NCBI RefSeq assembly: GCF_001457835.1 | Contig: NZ_LN898229.1 | Span: forward strand, 2,293-66,292 | Origin: Fenollaria timonensis | Lineage (GTDB): Bacteria > Bacillota > Clostridia > Tissierellales > Peptoniphilaceae | Direction: 5' to 3' | DNA length: 64,000 bases | In this document: positions 36,400 through 45,555 of the stretch, piece by piece | Position numbering within the stretch: position 1 is the first letter of the stretch | How the letters are laid out: each line of letters starts with the position of its first letter | Notes under the pieces: generated by a model | Databases searched by the model: none | What the model was told of the DNA's origin: nothing | Seen by the model: the letters and a program-made list of their open reading frames with translations, nothing else | Program-made: the position numbers and the translations under genes

Positions 36400-38858
36400 C
36401 ACTCTCTCCCCTTCTTGCACATGCATCTATAATCACAAAAGACTAGGCATTTTTCGTCACTCGCCTCGTCAATGATATTAAAGCTATAAGTCTTAAGCTT
36501 TTCCAGTAAAGACCTTATCTCCTCTTCACAAGCATCGGCATCAGCCTTTTTAATATCAAGCTTGCCATTAAGCTTAGTCATAGTAATGAAAGCGGCATCA
36601 ATATCTACGCCACTATGTTTATAGTAGAGGGCATAGGCCGATAGCTGAAGACTATCTTTATTGATATAATTGCTCTTTTTGTAGTCAAGGACAAGGAGCT
36701 TGCCAGACAAAGTATCCTCGTCGACCCTATCGATCTTGCCCTTAATCTTATAACCATCTACGTCTATAGTGATCATTTTTTCTACTTCTTTAACGATGTA
36801 ATTCGAATTTTTCATTCGCTCTTCATCAAAGACGATAAAGTCCTTGATATAGCTCTCGATATTTTCAAGTTCAAAGCCATAGACATCGGCGTATTCATTA
36901 GTTTTTTTAATCATGCTCATGGTCCTATCTAAAAGAGCCTCATCATAGATGACTTTTTCCCCGATAAAGTTTCTGTAATAAAGCTCCAAAACTTTATGCA
37001 TGTAAGTCCCGATGTTTCTCGCCTTCATATCGACTTCAGCAGGCTCTATGCCATAGATATAGCCAAGTAGCGCCGCATATGGACAGGTCTTGAAAGTCTC
37101 TAAAAACGATACAGTTAATTTATTTTTCACAAAATCATCCACCACGCTCATGGCTGAGTAGCTCTCGAGCTTGCCGTTATACTTCGAGATGACGCCCTCT
37201 GCCCTAAGCTTATTGATTTCGTCGTAGTTAATGAACTTCGCTGGGCCAATATTTTTGTAAGCATTAATGAATTTCTTTTGCTCATCGCTCGTAGCATGTG
37301 AGGCGCTCTTCTCGATAGCTCCAAGGCTCTTCACGCTTATCCACTCATCGATATGAAACTCATTAAAGAAAGATGAGGCACCTTGATCCGCGTCCGCACT
37401 CGTTCTTGCCGAGTAAGTCATGGTAATCTTTTCATCAGCTGCTTTAAAAAGTTTTTTCATGAGGTTCTTAGATAGCCTCGACATTTTTTCTTTCTTGTCA
37501 AAGCCAGTCTCTGCGTATATATTGTCAAGCAAAAAGTTTTCACTCATGCTCTTAGGAAAGCTATCCATATTCATGCCGATTATGTAGATTAGTTTATAGT
37601 GCCTTAGCGTATCAAAGTCAGCTGAGTATATGGATATGCCAAAAGGAAGTCTGTCCTTTTCTCTGTAAACTTCATATTTAAAAGCTAATTTGAGTAGCTC
37701 GATCCACTTCTCTTTGCTAATGGCCTTGCCATAGATATCTTCGATTGCGGCGATTATTTTTTTAAATTTATCTAAGAGCATTTCATCAGCTGTGTAAGTA
37801 TTAATACGTTCAAAAATCGATTCGCCCGTCATATGGTATTCGCTCGGCATATGGCATTCGCCCGACATAAGGCTTCCGCTCGTCATAGGGCTTTCGCTCG
37901 CAGCAATATCGGCAAATAATTTATCTTGCCAAACTAGGTCCCTTAAGTGAAATACACTGTTCTTATTCACGGGCATCTCATAGGCGCCTAGCATATCCAT
38001 TAAAGCTCTTTCCTCTGATTTATCCATTATGTAGATAAGGGCATCGCCATAAGCATAGCCGTCCTTCAATACCTTTTCCTTTATATCGGTCAAGGCATAG
38101 TCAAGCTCGGCCTCGATTGAGTCCGCGCGCACAAAATTTATTCCAGCTGTGTGGGTAATCTCTTTATTAAATAAATTTTTCGATATTTTTTCAAAATGAC
38201 TGTCGCCTTCATCATCAAGATAAAATTCATTTGCTTTTTCTTTTAAGTAAGTGACTAGCTCATCTGAAGCAAAATCCTCTTCGATGAAAAATTTTACATT
38301 TTTGTCAAATTTTTTTGCCATATCAATCAAGTGCATTAGCTTTTTACTCATCTCGTTAAAGCCAATAAAGTATATGGCCTTTGCTTCTTTTATCTTTAAG
38401 TCATCAAGCTCAACGCTTTCATTCATGCCAAGGTAGCCGCCCTTCTTAAGAAATGCCTCGTAGTCCTCGTAAATCTTCTTGTACTCGCCGCCCTTTTCTA
38501 ATAAGTCAATATCATTAGCGCTTGCATCCTTAATTGCTTCAAAGATCAAATCCATATACGATGGATAATTTAAAAATGGCATCTCGCCTTTGTTCATCTC
38601 AATCACTTGCTTAATGATTAGGCGCATACTAAGCTCAGATAGAAATTTGTAATTGCCCTTTGCTTCTCTTAAATAAAAGTCATCTACACTCAAAACACTT
38701 GTGTTTACAAGCGCGCCAAGCCTCTTTAGTCCCTCTTGCACTATGAAGTCTTTGTACTCAGTATTTTTAGTTATAATAATAGTTTTGCCGCCCTCATCCA
38801 TTTGCATCGTGCTAAATAAATTTTTTACGTCTTTCTTCGTTTCATATACGGTCATCAT
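36399..38858 (-). CDS. addB: AddB, helicase-nuclease subunit
   Basis: 819 residues, shorter than the roughly 1160 of Bacillus. The C-terminal nuclease has the expected GKIDRVDEDTLSGKLLVLDYK. Four cysteines of an Fe-S staple are visible: one in TFKTCPYAALLGYIYGIE and three in CLVFCDYRCMC at the end. The N-terminal region (DEGGKTIIITKN) has no clear Walker A, so ATP binding may be lost, as is true for some relatives. A run of six-residue repeats near residues 320-346 is coded by an 18-bp tandem repeat at 37821-37900. The start is not certain; an ATG three bases downstream is possible. Confidence 0.9.
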   Translation of the reverse strand: MMTVYETKKDVKNLFSTMQMDEGGKTIIITKNTEYKDFIVQEGLKRLGALVNTSVLSVDDFYLREAKGNYKFLSELSMRLIIKQVIEMNKGEMPFLNYPSYMDLIFEAIKDASANDIDLLEKGGEYKKIYEDYEAFLKKGGYLGMNESVELDDLKIKEAKAIYFIGFNEMSKKLMHLIDMAKKFDKNVKFFIEEDFASDELVTYLKEKANEFYLDDEGDSHFEKISKNLFNKEITHTAGINFVRADSIEAELDYALTDIKEKVLKDGYAYGDALIYIMDKSEERALMDMLGAYEMPVNKNSVFHLRDLVWQDKLFADIAASESPMTSGSLMSGECHMPSEYHMTGESIFERINTYTADEMLLDKFKKIIAAIEDIYGKAISKEKWIELLKLAFKYEVYREKDRLPFGISIYSADFDTLRHYKLIYIIGMNMDSFPKSMSENFLLDNIYAETGFDKKEKMSRLSKNLMKKLFKAADEKITMTYSARTSADADQGASSFFNEFHIDEWISVKSLGAIEKSASHATSDEQKKFINAYKNIGPAKFINYDEINKLRAEGVISKYNGKLESYSAMSVVDDFVKNKLTVSFLETFKTCPYAALLGYIYGIEPAEVDMKARNIGTYMHKVLELYYRNFIGEKVIYDEALLDRTMSMIKKTNEYADVYGFELENIESYIKDFIVFDEERMKNSNYIVKEVEKMITIDVDGYKIKGKIDRVDEDTLSGKLLVLDYKKSNYINKDSLQLSAYALYYKHSGVDIDAAFITMTKLNGKLDIKKADADACEEEIRSLLEKLKTYSFNIIDEASDEKCLVFCDYRCMCKKGRE
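37821..37900. repeat. 18-bp minisatellite inside addB
   Basis: About 4.4 imperfect copies of an 18-base unit of the type TTCGCCCGTCATATGGTA. Because 18 is a multiple of three, changes in copy number keep the addB frame. On the coding strand the units read as six-residue blocks such as SEYHMT, GECHMP and SGSLMS. Confidence 0.85.
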
Positions 38859-39811
38859 TTGAACAAAACCTCCTTCACCTTATCATAAGCACTCCAGCTA
38901 TTAGCATAGAAATCTTTATTCGATAAATAGCTAAAGAAACCATCTAGCTCTGGAAAAGCGATTTTGTATGAGTACAAAAGCTGATTGTTAATTATATGCG
39001 CAAGCCTTGCATTAAGCGCCGCATCGCCATACTTCCTGTCACCTACAATCGGGTGCTTAAGCGTTTTTAGATGGAAACGTATTTGATGAGTCTTGCCAGT
39101 TAATAAAAGTACCTCAAGCTCAGTAAAATTGTTTTTCATCGCTATGGTCTTAAAGTGCGTGATCATCTCAGCACCATCATCAGAGAGCTTCATCATATTC
39201 TTATTCTCGTTCTTTTCGTAGCCCACTTCAAATGTTTCGTCTACATCAAAATTACCTTTGACTATGGTTTTGTAATATTTATTAATCTTTCTATCTTTGA
39301 TAAGCTTAGTCATCTCTTTAAGTGCTTCGTAGTTTTTGCAGCCAATCAAAAGACCCTTAGTGTTCCTGTCAAGCCTATTGGCAAGGGCGGGTCTAAAAGT
39401 ATTTTCATTACGAGGAGAGAATTCTTTTTTGTCGATGAGATACTTTATAAAGCTATCGACAACGTTTTTCTCAAAGCCATCCTTAGTCGCGTGACTTAAT
39501 ACACCCTCATCCTTATCGATGATGGCTATGTTTTCATCCTCATAAACTATATTTAAATCAATGATATTTGTGTTGAACTTCTTTGGCGCCTCGCTAAATT
39601 TCTCGAAAGTCTCGTCCGAGAAAAATACTTTTATCACGTCACCTGTCATGACCCTCTTGTCACCACTCGCCTTTTTGCCGTTCAAAACTATATTTTTCTT
39701 CCTAAGCATCTTCATGAGGAAGGACTTCGTCGCGTTCGGAAAAAACTTCACAAGGAAGCGATCTAGTCTTTGATCATTATCATTTTCATTAATTTTTATC
39801 TCTTTCATCAT
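38855..39811 (-). CDS. RluA-family pseudouridine synthase
   Basis: About 318 residues. An N-terminal S4 RNA-binding domain (DQRLDRFLVKFFPNATKSFLMKML) is followed by the catalytic domain with NRLDRNTKGLLIGCKN, which holds the active-site aspartate, and LLTGKTHQIRFHLK. It isomerises uridines in rRNA; the closest named types are RluC and RluD. ATG 39811 or 39808 is the start, because AAGGTG precedes them and the upstream GTG is part of that site. It heads the operon running to 29577. Confidence 0.9.
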   Translation of the reverse strand: MMKEIKINENDNDQRLDRFLVKFFPNATKSFLMKMLRKKNIVLNGKKASGDKRVMTGDVIKVFFSDETFEKFSEAPKKFNTNIIDLNIVYEDENIAIIDKDEGVLSHATKDGFEKNVVDSFIKYLIDKKEFSPRNENTFRPALANRLDRNTKGLLIGCKNYEALKEMTKLIKDRKINKYYKTIVKGNFDVDETFEVGYEKNENKNMMKLSDDGAEMITHFKTIAMKNNFTELEVLLLTGKTHQIRFHLKTLKHPIVGDRKYGDAALNARLAHIINNQLLYSYKIAFPELDGFFSYLSNKDFYANSWSAYDKVKEVLFK

Positions 39812-39825
39812 TTTCACCTTTTATT

Positions 39826-39853
39826 TTGCTATAATATATGATATAATTATAAT
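39826..39853 (+). promoter_or_regulatory. Promoter for the MltG-like gene
   Basis: TTGCTA (39826-39831), a 16-base spacer and TATAAT (39848-39853). The ribosome site AGAGGTG lies five bases before the ATG at 39898. The opposite strand must hold the rlu-add operon promoter within the same 80 AT-rich bases, but no single best candidate stands out. Confidence 0.55.
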
Positions 39854-39897
39854 ACAAAGTATAAAAAAAAGAAAGTTTCAAAATAAGAGGTGTAATA

Positions 39898-40524
39898 ATG
39901 AATTTTTGGGAAAAATTTAAAGACTTTTTGTATAACTCGATTGATTACATAATTATGCTCATAGTAATCATAGCTGTTGTATGTATAATCAGCTGGAGAC
40001 TTGACATCTTGTTTGTGAACAACGGTGCTAACTCTACTCTAACAAAAAACATTGAGAATAATAATGACGACAAAAAGGTCGTTGAAAATATAGACGGTAA
40101 TCAAAACACTGAAGCTAATAGCGAAGATAATGGCGAAAAGCTTCCAGAAACTGCAGGAAACGCTGATGGATCAGATGAAGAAGCGCCTGTAGAAACAGCA
40201 GGGGACGAAAAGCCAGCTGATGAAGAAGCGCCTACAGAGACTGCAGGAGACACAAACGAAGAAAAACCAGCCGAGGAAAAACCTCAAGAAGAAAAACCAG
40301 CTGAAACAGGTGGAACTATCGAAGTTAATATACCTGCTAAGTCCTTGCCAGGCGAGATAGGTAAGATACTTGAACAACAAGGCGTTGTATCGAGTGCAAC
40401 AGACTTCGTTAACAAGTGCGTTGAGCTAAAGCTTGACACAAAACTTAAATCAGGTAAATTCACTTTTAATAAGGGAGCAAGCCTTGACGATGTCGTTAAG
40501 ATTATCGCACAAGTTAAGAAATAA
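39898..40524 (+). CDS. MltG/YceG-like membrane protein without the catalytic domain
   Basis: 208 residues. A membrane helix at about 18-35 is followed by a linker of about 100 residues rich in E, A, P, T, G and repeating blocks like ETAGDEKPADEEAP. The last 65 residues resemble the LysM-like subdomain of endolytic transglycosylase MltG (IPAKSLPGEIGKILEQQGVV and LKSGKFTFNKGASLDDVVKII). The catalytic domain with its glutamate is absent. It may be a cell-wall binding or regulatory protein; the match is by pattern only. Confidence 0.7.
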   Translation: MNFWEKFKDFLYNSIDYIIMLIVIIAVVCIISWRLDILFVNNGANSTLTKNIENNNDDKKVVENIDGNQNTEANSEDNGEKLPETAGNADGSDEEAPVETAGDEKPADEEAPTETAGDTNEEKPAEEKPQEEKPAETGGTIEVNIPAKSLPGEIGKILEQQGVVSSATDFVNKCVELKLDTKLKSGKFTFNKGASLDDVVKIIAQVKK

Positions 40525-40528
40525 GATA

Positions 40529-40554
40529 AAAGCCAGAGTTTAGTCTCTGGCTTT
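40529..40554. terminator. Bidirectional terminator
   Basis: A perfect 10-bp stem AAAGCCAGAG/CTCTGGCTTT with loop TTTAGT lies between two convergent genes. It has T-runs on the plus side and A-runs before it, so it can serve both. Confidence 0.85.
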
Positions 40555-40563
40555 CTTAGTATA

Positions 40564-41214
40564 TTACTTTTTGAGTGACTCGCGTATCTTTTGCCGAGTC
40601 ATCTTTTTTATCTCCATGCTAATGGACTCGCTTGATAAAAACTCATCTACTTTAGCTTTGTCGGTGAAGTATAGCTCACAAAGTAGCCACGCCGCCGCCA
40701 TATTGACATAGTAAGCGTCTAGGCTTATGCTCTTAAGCGCATCAAGAATTTTTTCTATGTGAGCTGAGTCATTATATTTTTTATTCATTATAACTAGGCC
40801 AAGGCGAATAGTGTATTCATCAGAGCTATGCACATAGCTTAGAGCCTTTTGAAAAGCTTTGTTAATATGTGCTTCATCAATAATTATTTCGCCTGCAATT
40901 AAGTCCGTCACTTCCCAGTTATCAATGTATGGCAGGAATGCATCGAGCGCGTCCATAGCTTTATCAAAGCTATCGCTCATCTTAAAAAGACATAAAGCAT
41001 ATAAAAGTTTTTCCTCTCTATAATAAAATTTCGCTTCATTAAATATATCAAGATTTTCTTCTTTCCTTATTTCACGAGCTAAGCGTCTTAAGTCCCCCAT
41101 ACGCACGCCGATGATAGTATCTTTCTCGATAGTCGGAACAAGTTTAGCTATAAAGTCCCTATACTTATCATCTGCATTTGCATTTAGCTCACGAACTACG
41201 TCTTTATAAGTCAT
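40564..41214 (-). CDS. AlkD-like DNA alkylation repair protein
   Basis: 216 residues, all helical with HEAT-like repeats. The family pattern GVRMGDLRRLAREI and FLPYIDNWEVTDLIAGEII is present. Relatives are DNA glycosylases for bulky or alkylated bases, although some lack activity. It is four bases downstream of the flavin-protein gene. Confidence 0.85.
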   Translation of the reverse strand: MTYKDVVRELNANADDKYRDFIAKLVPTIEKDTIIGVRMGDLRRLAREIRKEENLDIFNEAKFYYREEKLLYALCLFKMSDSFDKAMDALDAFLPYIDNWEVTDLIAGEIIIDEAHINKAFQKALSYVHSSDEYTIRLGLVIMNKKYNDSAHIEKILDALKSISLDAYYVNMAAAWLLCELYFTDKAKVDEFLSSESISMEIKKMTRQKIRESLKK

Positions 41215-41218
41215 CGTT

Positions 41219-41692
41219 TTACGCCTTCGCCTTGCAAGTTAAGTCTTTCACGCAAATTTTAAAAACGCGCGTCCTAGGTATAGCGGCTCTTGCATAAACA
41301 AATTTTTCACTCGGCATATGATACTTTTGCACTAAAATTTCAAGTGCCGCCTCTTTCTCATCATAATCATGAAGCTCATACACCTCGCCCCTACCTATGA
41401 TGGACTCATAATTCATAGTGCAGTAGCCACGCTCCTTGTCCATGATAAGCTTGTGATTAGTACTCATTTGGAAGCTCACAGCCGCCCCGTCCTTAAGATA
41501 ATCATACTTTTTTCCTTCAGTCGCACCGTGAATGTATAAAGTGATTTCGCCACTATTTTCACTCACGCCAAAGTTCACAGCTAAGATGTATGGAGCTACC
41601 TCATCATTAAAGGCAAGAACTACATCGTCACAGTCTTTCATTATTCTAAGTATTTCATTTATATCCGTAACTTCTCTATCTGCTCTTCTCAT
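41219..41692 (-). CDS. Pyridoxamine 5'-phosphate oxidase-fold flavoprotein (NimA-like)
   Basis: 157 residues, split-barrel FMN-binding fold. It begins MRRADREVTDINEILRIMKDCDDVVLAF and ends with the R-Y-type pattern of 5-nitroimidazole reductase relatives. NimA-type proteins can reduce nitroimidazoles, but most members of this group have no known substrate, so drug resistance should not be assumed. It lies between the nitrilase-like and AlkD-like genes. Confidence 0.83.
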   Translation of the reverse strand: MRRADREVTDINEILRIMKDCDDVVLAFNDEVAPYILAVNFGVSENSGEITLYIHGATEGKKYDYLKDGAAVSFQMSTNHKLIMDKERGYCTMNYESIIGRGEVYELHDYDEKEAALEILVQKYHMPSEKFVYARAAIPRTRVFKICVKDLTCKAKA

Positions 41693-41703
41693 ATTGTAAC
41701 TCC

Positions 41704-42441
41704 TTAATTAATTTCAATTTTAAGTACCGCTTCAGCGCCCGATGTAACCTCTTTAATAATTTTGCCACCATCAAAATAACAAGCGCCGCCCTTAGATATA
41801 TATGGCTCATCAAAATCGTAGCAAACAGAATTTACATATAGTACAGGCGATTTTAATTTCTCGGCTTGCACTGCGTACTCAAATTTATCTTCTTCGTTCC
41901 AAACGCGCGGCTCGAAGTCCGTATAAACCGGCCAAAGCACTAGATCCTTCTCAATGGCTCCCGCCTTTTCTATGAGCTCTTCGTGCCAAAAGTCACCGCA
42001 TATACCGACAAGAACTCTTTTGCCACCAAAATTAAATGTGTGAAAGCCATCACCCTCCTTGTAGTGAGCGTCCGCTATTGGCTCCTTCCAGCCATCAGAT
42101 ACGCGTCTAAAGACATCAATTACATCACCAGCCTTGCCAATGGTGATCTGCGATGAGTAAAGAGCTTCATCCGATTTTTCTATCATACCAAAGCTCACCG
42201 CAATAGAATTTTCCCTCGCAGCAAATTTTATTTCCTTAATAATATCATCGTCTAGACCTATGGCAATGGTCTTGTCCTTTTCATAGTCCCAAGACAGAGC
42301 CTCAAAACCATGTAAGAACGACTCGCCAAAGACAAGTAGGTCCGCCTTGTGAGCGTATTCACGCATTGCTTTTATAATTATGAGTTTGTTATGTTCAAGG
42401 TCTTTAGTTTTAAACGCTAAAGACATTAGACTAATCTTCAT
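41704..42441 (-). CDS. Carbon-nitrogen hydrolase (nitrilase superfamily)
   Basis: 245 residues. The expected Glu-Lys-Cys triad can be placed: glutamate in LVFGESFLHG, lysine in DGWKEPIADAHYKEGDG, and cysteine in VGICGDFWHEE. It hydrolyses an amide of unknown identity in the cytoplasm. AAAGGGGGTC lies before the ATG. It starts a three-gene operon with its own extended -10 promoter. Confidence 0.85.
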   Translation of the reverse strand: MKISLMSLAFKTKDLEHNKLIIIKAMREYAHKADLLVFGESFLHGFEALSWDYEKDKTIAIGLDDDIIKEIKFAARENSIAVSFGMIEKSDEALYSSQITIGKAGDVIDVFRRVSDGWKEPIADAHYKEGDGFHTFNFGGKRVLVGICGDFWHEELIEKAGAIEKDLVLWPVYTDFEPRVWNEEDKFEYAVQAEKLKSPVLYVNSVCYDFDEPYISKGGACYFDGGKIIKEVTSGAEAVLKIEIN

Positions 42442-42461
42442 ACTATGACCCCCTTTTATTA

Positions 42462-42470
42462 ATTATATCA
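42462..42470 (-). promoter_or_regulatory. Extended -10 promoter of the nitrilase-like operon
   Basis: TGATATAAT on the minus strand, about 21 bases before the ATG, without a clear -35. Confidence 0.55.
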
Positions 42471-42485
42471 TAAATGGCATAAAAA

Positions 42486-42508
42486 ATTCGTGAGACTTGC
42501 CCACGAAT
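42486..42508 (-). terminator. Terminator of the type I restriction-modification operon
   Basis: ATTCGTG/CACGAAT 7-bp stem with a nine-base loop, followed by TTTTTT on the minus strand. It lies about 10 bases after the hsdR stop and marks one edge of the hsd locus. Confidence 0.8.
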
Positions 42509-42518
42509 CTTTTTTACA

Positions 42519-45500
42519 TTAAATTCCTACGAATATATTAACTATAGCATCAATCTTAGCAAGCACTTCGCCCTTTTTCTTCTCTCTTAGTCCGCCGCGT
42601 CTTGATGTTGGAGGAAGTATACTGTCAAGCTCATCGCCTGCGTAATCAACATATCCCTTGGCGATGGACTTTTCTATAAAACGTTTTGCGTCATTATTAA
42701 GCTTTTCATTGCTTATTAGCTCATCAACATTTTTTTCTTTTTCTTTTCTAGCAAATTCGTAAAAGCTTTCGACTATATCGTCATTAGTCTTTAGCTCAGA
42801 AAGCCTAGTCGAATTGATATAACTCATGATAAGTTCTTCCTTAGCTCTAGTACCAAGACTTGATCTAATAGCTCTTTTAACCTCGGCTTTAAGGACTTCT
42901 ATGTCATCATGTTCCTTGTACTTTTCAAGTATAAGCTTAAGAATGTAATCGAGATTGATCTCATCAGTCTTAAGTAAATCGATTTGAAACTCAACGTCAG
43001 AGAAATCAATATCGGTTTTTTGTGCATCATCATAATTTCTTCTCTTAGTAATATTCTCTCTAATATCAACATAGACGCTCTTCATGTCCTGCATAAGTCT
43101 TTCGGATATAATCTTGTCAACATTTTGAAACTCATCGAAGTTTCTCAAGATGTTCTCAGACTTAAGCAGCTCTCCAAACAATTGAACAAATTCTTTTTTA
43201 TCTGCGTCAAGCTCTATCTCAGTTGGTTCAGGGAATTTTTGAACAAGCTCATTAGATATTTCGATGTAGCCTTTAATCACCTTACCACTATCTTTATCTT
43301 TAAATCCATTCATATAGTCCTCAAAACTATTTTCTAAGATAATGTTTACGCTGTTCTCATCGCCAAAAGTTTTGATGGCGTCCTCAGTCGCTTTCTCTAA
43401 ATCCCTAAAGCAAACAATGTTGCCAAAGGCTTTTACCTTATTTAATATACGATTAGTCCTTGAAAACGCTTGAATAAGTCCGTGATACCTAAGATTTTTA
43501 TCAACAAAAAGTGTATTAAGTGTAGGTGCGTCAAAACCTGTTAAGAACATGCCGACAACGATAAGCAAATCGACCTCTTTCTCCTTAACCCTTCTTGATA
43601 AGTCTTTATAATAGTTTTGGAACTCGCCCGCTTCAGTTGAGTAATTAGTTCCGAAACTTTTGTTATAGTCAGCAATTATCCTGTCCAAAAACTCTTTTGC
43701 ACTCGAGTTCATTGCACTTGGATTGAAATTTTCATCAGCTATTTCTCCGATGGATGCTTGCTCTTCATTAGCTTGAAAGCTAAATATACTAGCGACCTTT
43801 AATTTTTTATCCTCAGGCAAATCCATTTGCTGCTTTTCAAACTCTTCGTAATATAATTTCGCTGCTTCAACGCTTTGTACCGCAAACATCGCATTAAAAC
43901 CAAAATACCTTTTTTCTTTTTTCTCGTAACAAACATTCCTGTGAGTTTTTATGTCATATACATCCAAAATATATTTACTAATCTCAGAAATTCTTTCAGG
44001 ATGAAGAAGCATTTTGCTTTCGTATTTTTTAAGCTCTTTCTCATCGCTTTCTTTTTCAGCCTCTTTGAACTTGCTCTTAATATTGTTGTAGTCAACCTTA
44101 AATTTTAGAACTTTTCCATCACGAATCGCGTCAGTAATTACATACGAGTGCAGCTGAGCACCAAATATAGACGAAGTCGTTTCACCCGTTAAAGAGTTTT
44201 CTGCAAATATTGGCGTACCAGTAAATCCGAATTGGTAGTACTTTTTAAAACTTCTTCTAATATTTTTTTGTGCATCGCCAAATTGTGATCTGTGGCACTC
44301 ATCATATATAAGTACACACTCTTTTTCATAAATCTCATGTTCTGGATATTTTTTAACAAATTCATTAAGCTTTTGAATGGTTGTCACCACTATCCTGTTA
44401 TCATCCTTTTCAATGGATTTCTTTAGCTCTTTAGTATCCTTGCTGCCATTGACAGAGTCCTCTTGAAATTTTTTATACTCATTCATAGTTTGATAGTCCA
44501 AATCTTTTCTGTCAACGACAAAGAAAACTTTATCGATGAAGTCCAAGTCAGTCGCAAGCCTAGCTGTTTTAAATGAAGTTAGCGTTTTACCAGAACCAGT
44601 TGTATGCCAGATAAATCCGCCAGCCGCAGCTGAGCCATAGCTTTTATTTTCATGAGACGATTTAATCTTCCAAAGAATCCTCTCAGTCGCCGCGATTTGA
44701 TATGGCCTCATAATCATAAGAACGTTTTGCGAGTTAAATACACAGTACTTAGTTAAAACCTCTAAGATGACCCTCTTCTCAAAGAAAGTCTTAGTAAAGT
44801 CGACTAAATCGTGTATAGACTTGTTCTTGGCGTCAGCCCACTCACAAGTGAACTCGTAATTATTTTTGTTTCTCTCAAGAGTGTTCGCAAAGTACCTTGT
44901 TAATGTGCCGTTGGATATAACAAAAATTTGTACAAACTTATATAAAGAGCTGTCAGCGTTAAAACTTTCTTTAGAATATCTGTGAATTTCATTAAATGCT
45001 TCCCTTATGTTGACGCCACGCTTTTTAAGCTCGATATGAACTAAAGGTAAGCCATTGACTAGTATAGTCACATCATATCTAGTCTTCTTTTTACCTTCTT
45101 GAGCAAATTGATTCATCACTTGCATATAATTATTATGAATATTTTTCTTATCAATGATTTTAATATTTTTCAAATCACCGTTATCAAATTTAAAGTCGTA
45201 GATGTAGTTCTCTTGAATTTTTCTAGTTTTTTCGACAATACCATCATTAGGCGCATCAAGATACTCACGAAGAAAACGTCTCCACTCGTCGTCAGTAAAT
45301 GAAACCTTATTAAGCTTTTCAATCTTGTCCCTTAAATTCCTGTAAAGGTCCTCATTCGAGCTCGCCTTAAACCTTTCGTAGCCTTGAGAAATTAAATTTT
45401 CAATCAGTTCCCTCTCAAGATCCGCCTCGCTTTGGTATGCCTTGTCATGAGCCGAACTTTCTTTTTCATACTTAGCTAGTATGATGCCGCCCGTCATCTC

Positions 45501-45542
45501 GGCAATGGCAGACGAGCCATAGTTTTTTAATTCTTCGCTCAT
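42519..45542 (-). CDS. hsdR: Type I restriction enzyme R subunit (HsdR)
   Basis: 1007 residues. The N-terminal nuclease has the PD-(D/E)xK pattern DVTILVNGLPLVHIELKKRG. The SF2 motor has Walker A WHTTGSGKT, DECH in IYDECHRSQFG, and motif VI in LIQAFSRTNR. A helical C-terminal domain for complex assembly ends the protein. It translocates and cuts DNA when bound to the HsdM-HsdS complex. No frame break is seen, so R should be functional if S is made. It is 13 bases downstream of hsdS. Confidence 0.96.
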   Translation of the reverse strand: MSEELKNYGSSAIAEMTGGIILAKYEKESSAHDKAYQSEADLERELIENLISQGYERFKASSNEDLYRNLRDKIEKLNKVSFTDDEWRRFLREYLDAPNDGIVEKTRKIQENYIYDFKFDNGDLKNIKIIDKKNIHNNYMQVMNQFAQEGKKKTRYDVTILVNGLPLVHIELKKRGVNIREAFNEIHRYSKESFNADSSLYKFVQIFVISNGTLTRYFANTLERNKNNYEFTCEWADAKNKSIHDLVDFTKTFFEKRVILEVLTKYCVFNSQNVLMIMRPYQIAATERILWKIKSSHENKSYGSAAAGGFIWHTTGSGKTLTSFKTARLATDLDFIDKVFFVVDRKDLDYQTMNEYKKFQEDSVNGSKDTKELKKSIEKDDNRIVVTTIQKLNEFVKKYPEHEIYEKECVLIYDECHRSQFGDAQKNIRRSFKKYYQFGFTGTPIFAENSLTGETTSSIFGAQLHSYVITDAIRDGKVLKFKVDYNNIKSKFKEAEKESDEKELKKYESKMLLHPERISEISKYILDVYDIKTHRNVCYEKKEKRYFGFNAMFAVQSVEAAKLYYEEFEKQQMDLPEDKKLKVASIFSFQANEEQASIGEIADENFNPSAMNSSAKEFLDRIIADYNKSFGTNYSTEAGEFQNYYKDLSRRVKEKEVDLLIVVGMFLTGFDAPTLNTLFVDKNLRYHGLIQAFSRTNRILNKVKAFGNIVCFRDLEKATEDAIKTFGDENSVNIILENSFEDYMNGFKDKDSGKVIKGYIEISNELVQKFPEPTEIELDADKKEFVQLFGELLKSENILRNFDEFQNVDKIISERLMQDMKSVYVDIRENITKRRNYDDAQKTDIDFSDVEFQIDLLKTDEINLDYILKLILEKYKEHDDIEVLKAEVKRAIRSSLGTRAKEELIMSYINSTRLSELKTNDDIVESFYEFARKEKEKNVDELISNEKLNNDAKRFIEKSIAKGYVDYAGDELDSILPPTSRRGGLREKKKGEVLAKIDAIVNIFVGI

Positions 45543-45555
45543 AAAATCACCTCAT

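Noticed and set aside
37821-37900. CRISPR or integron-like repeats in addB
   Set aside because: Tandem units without spacers and in frame with the gene, so a minisatellite.
41219-41692. Nitroimidazole resistance gene
   Set aside because: Only the general FMN split-barrel pattern is visible; resistance function cannot be claimed.
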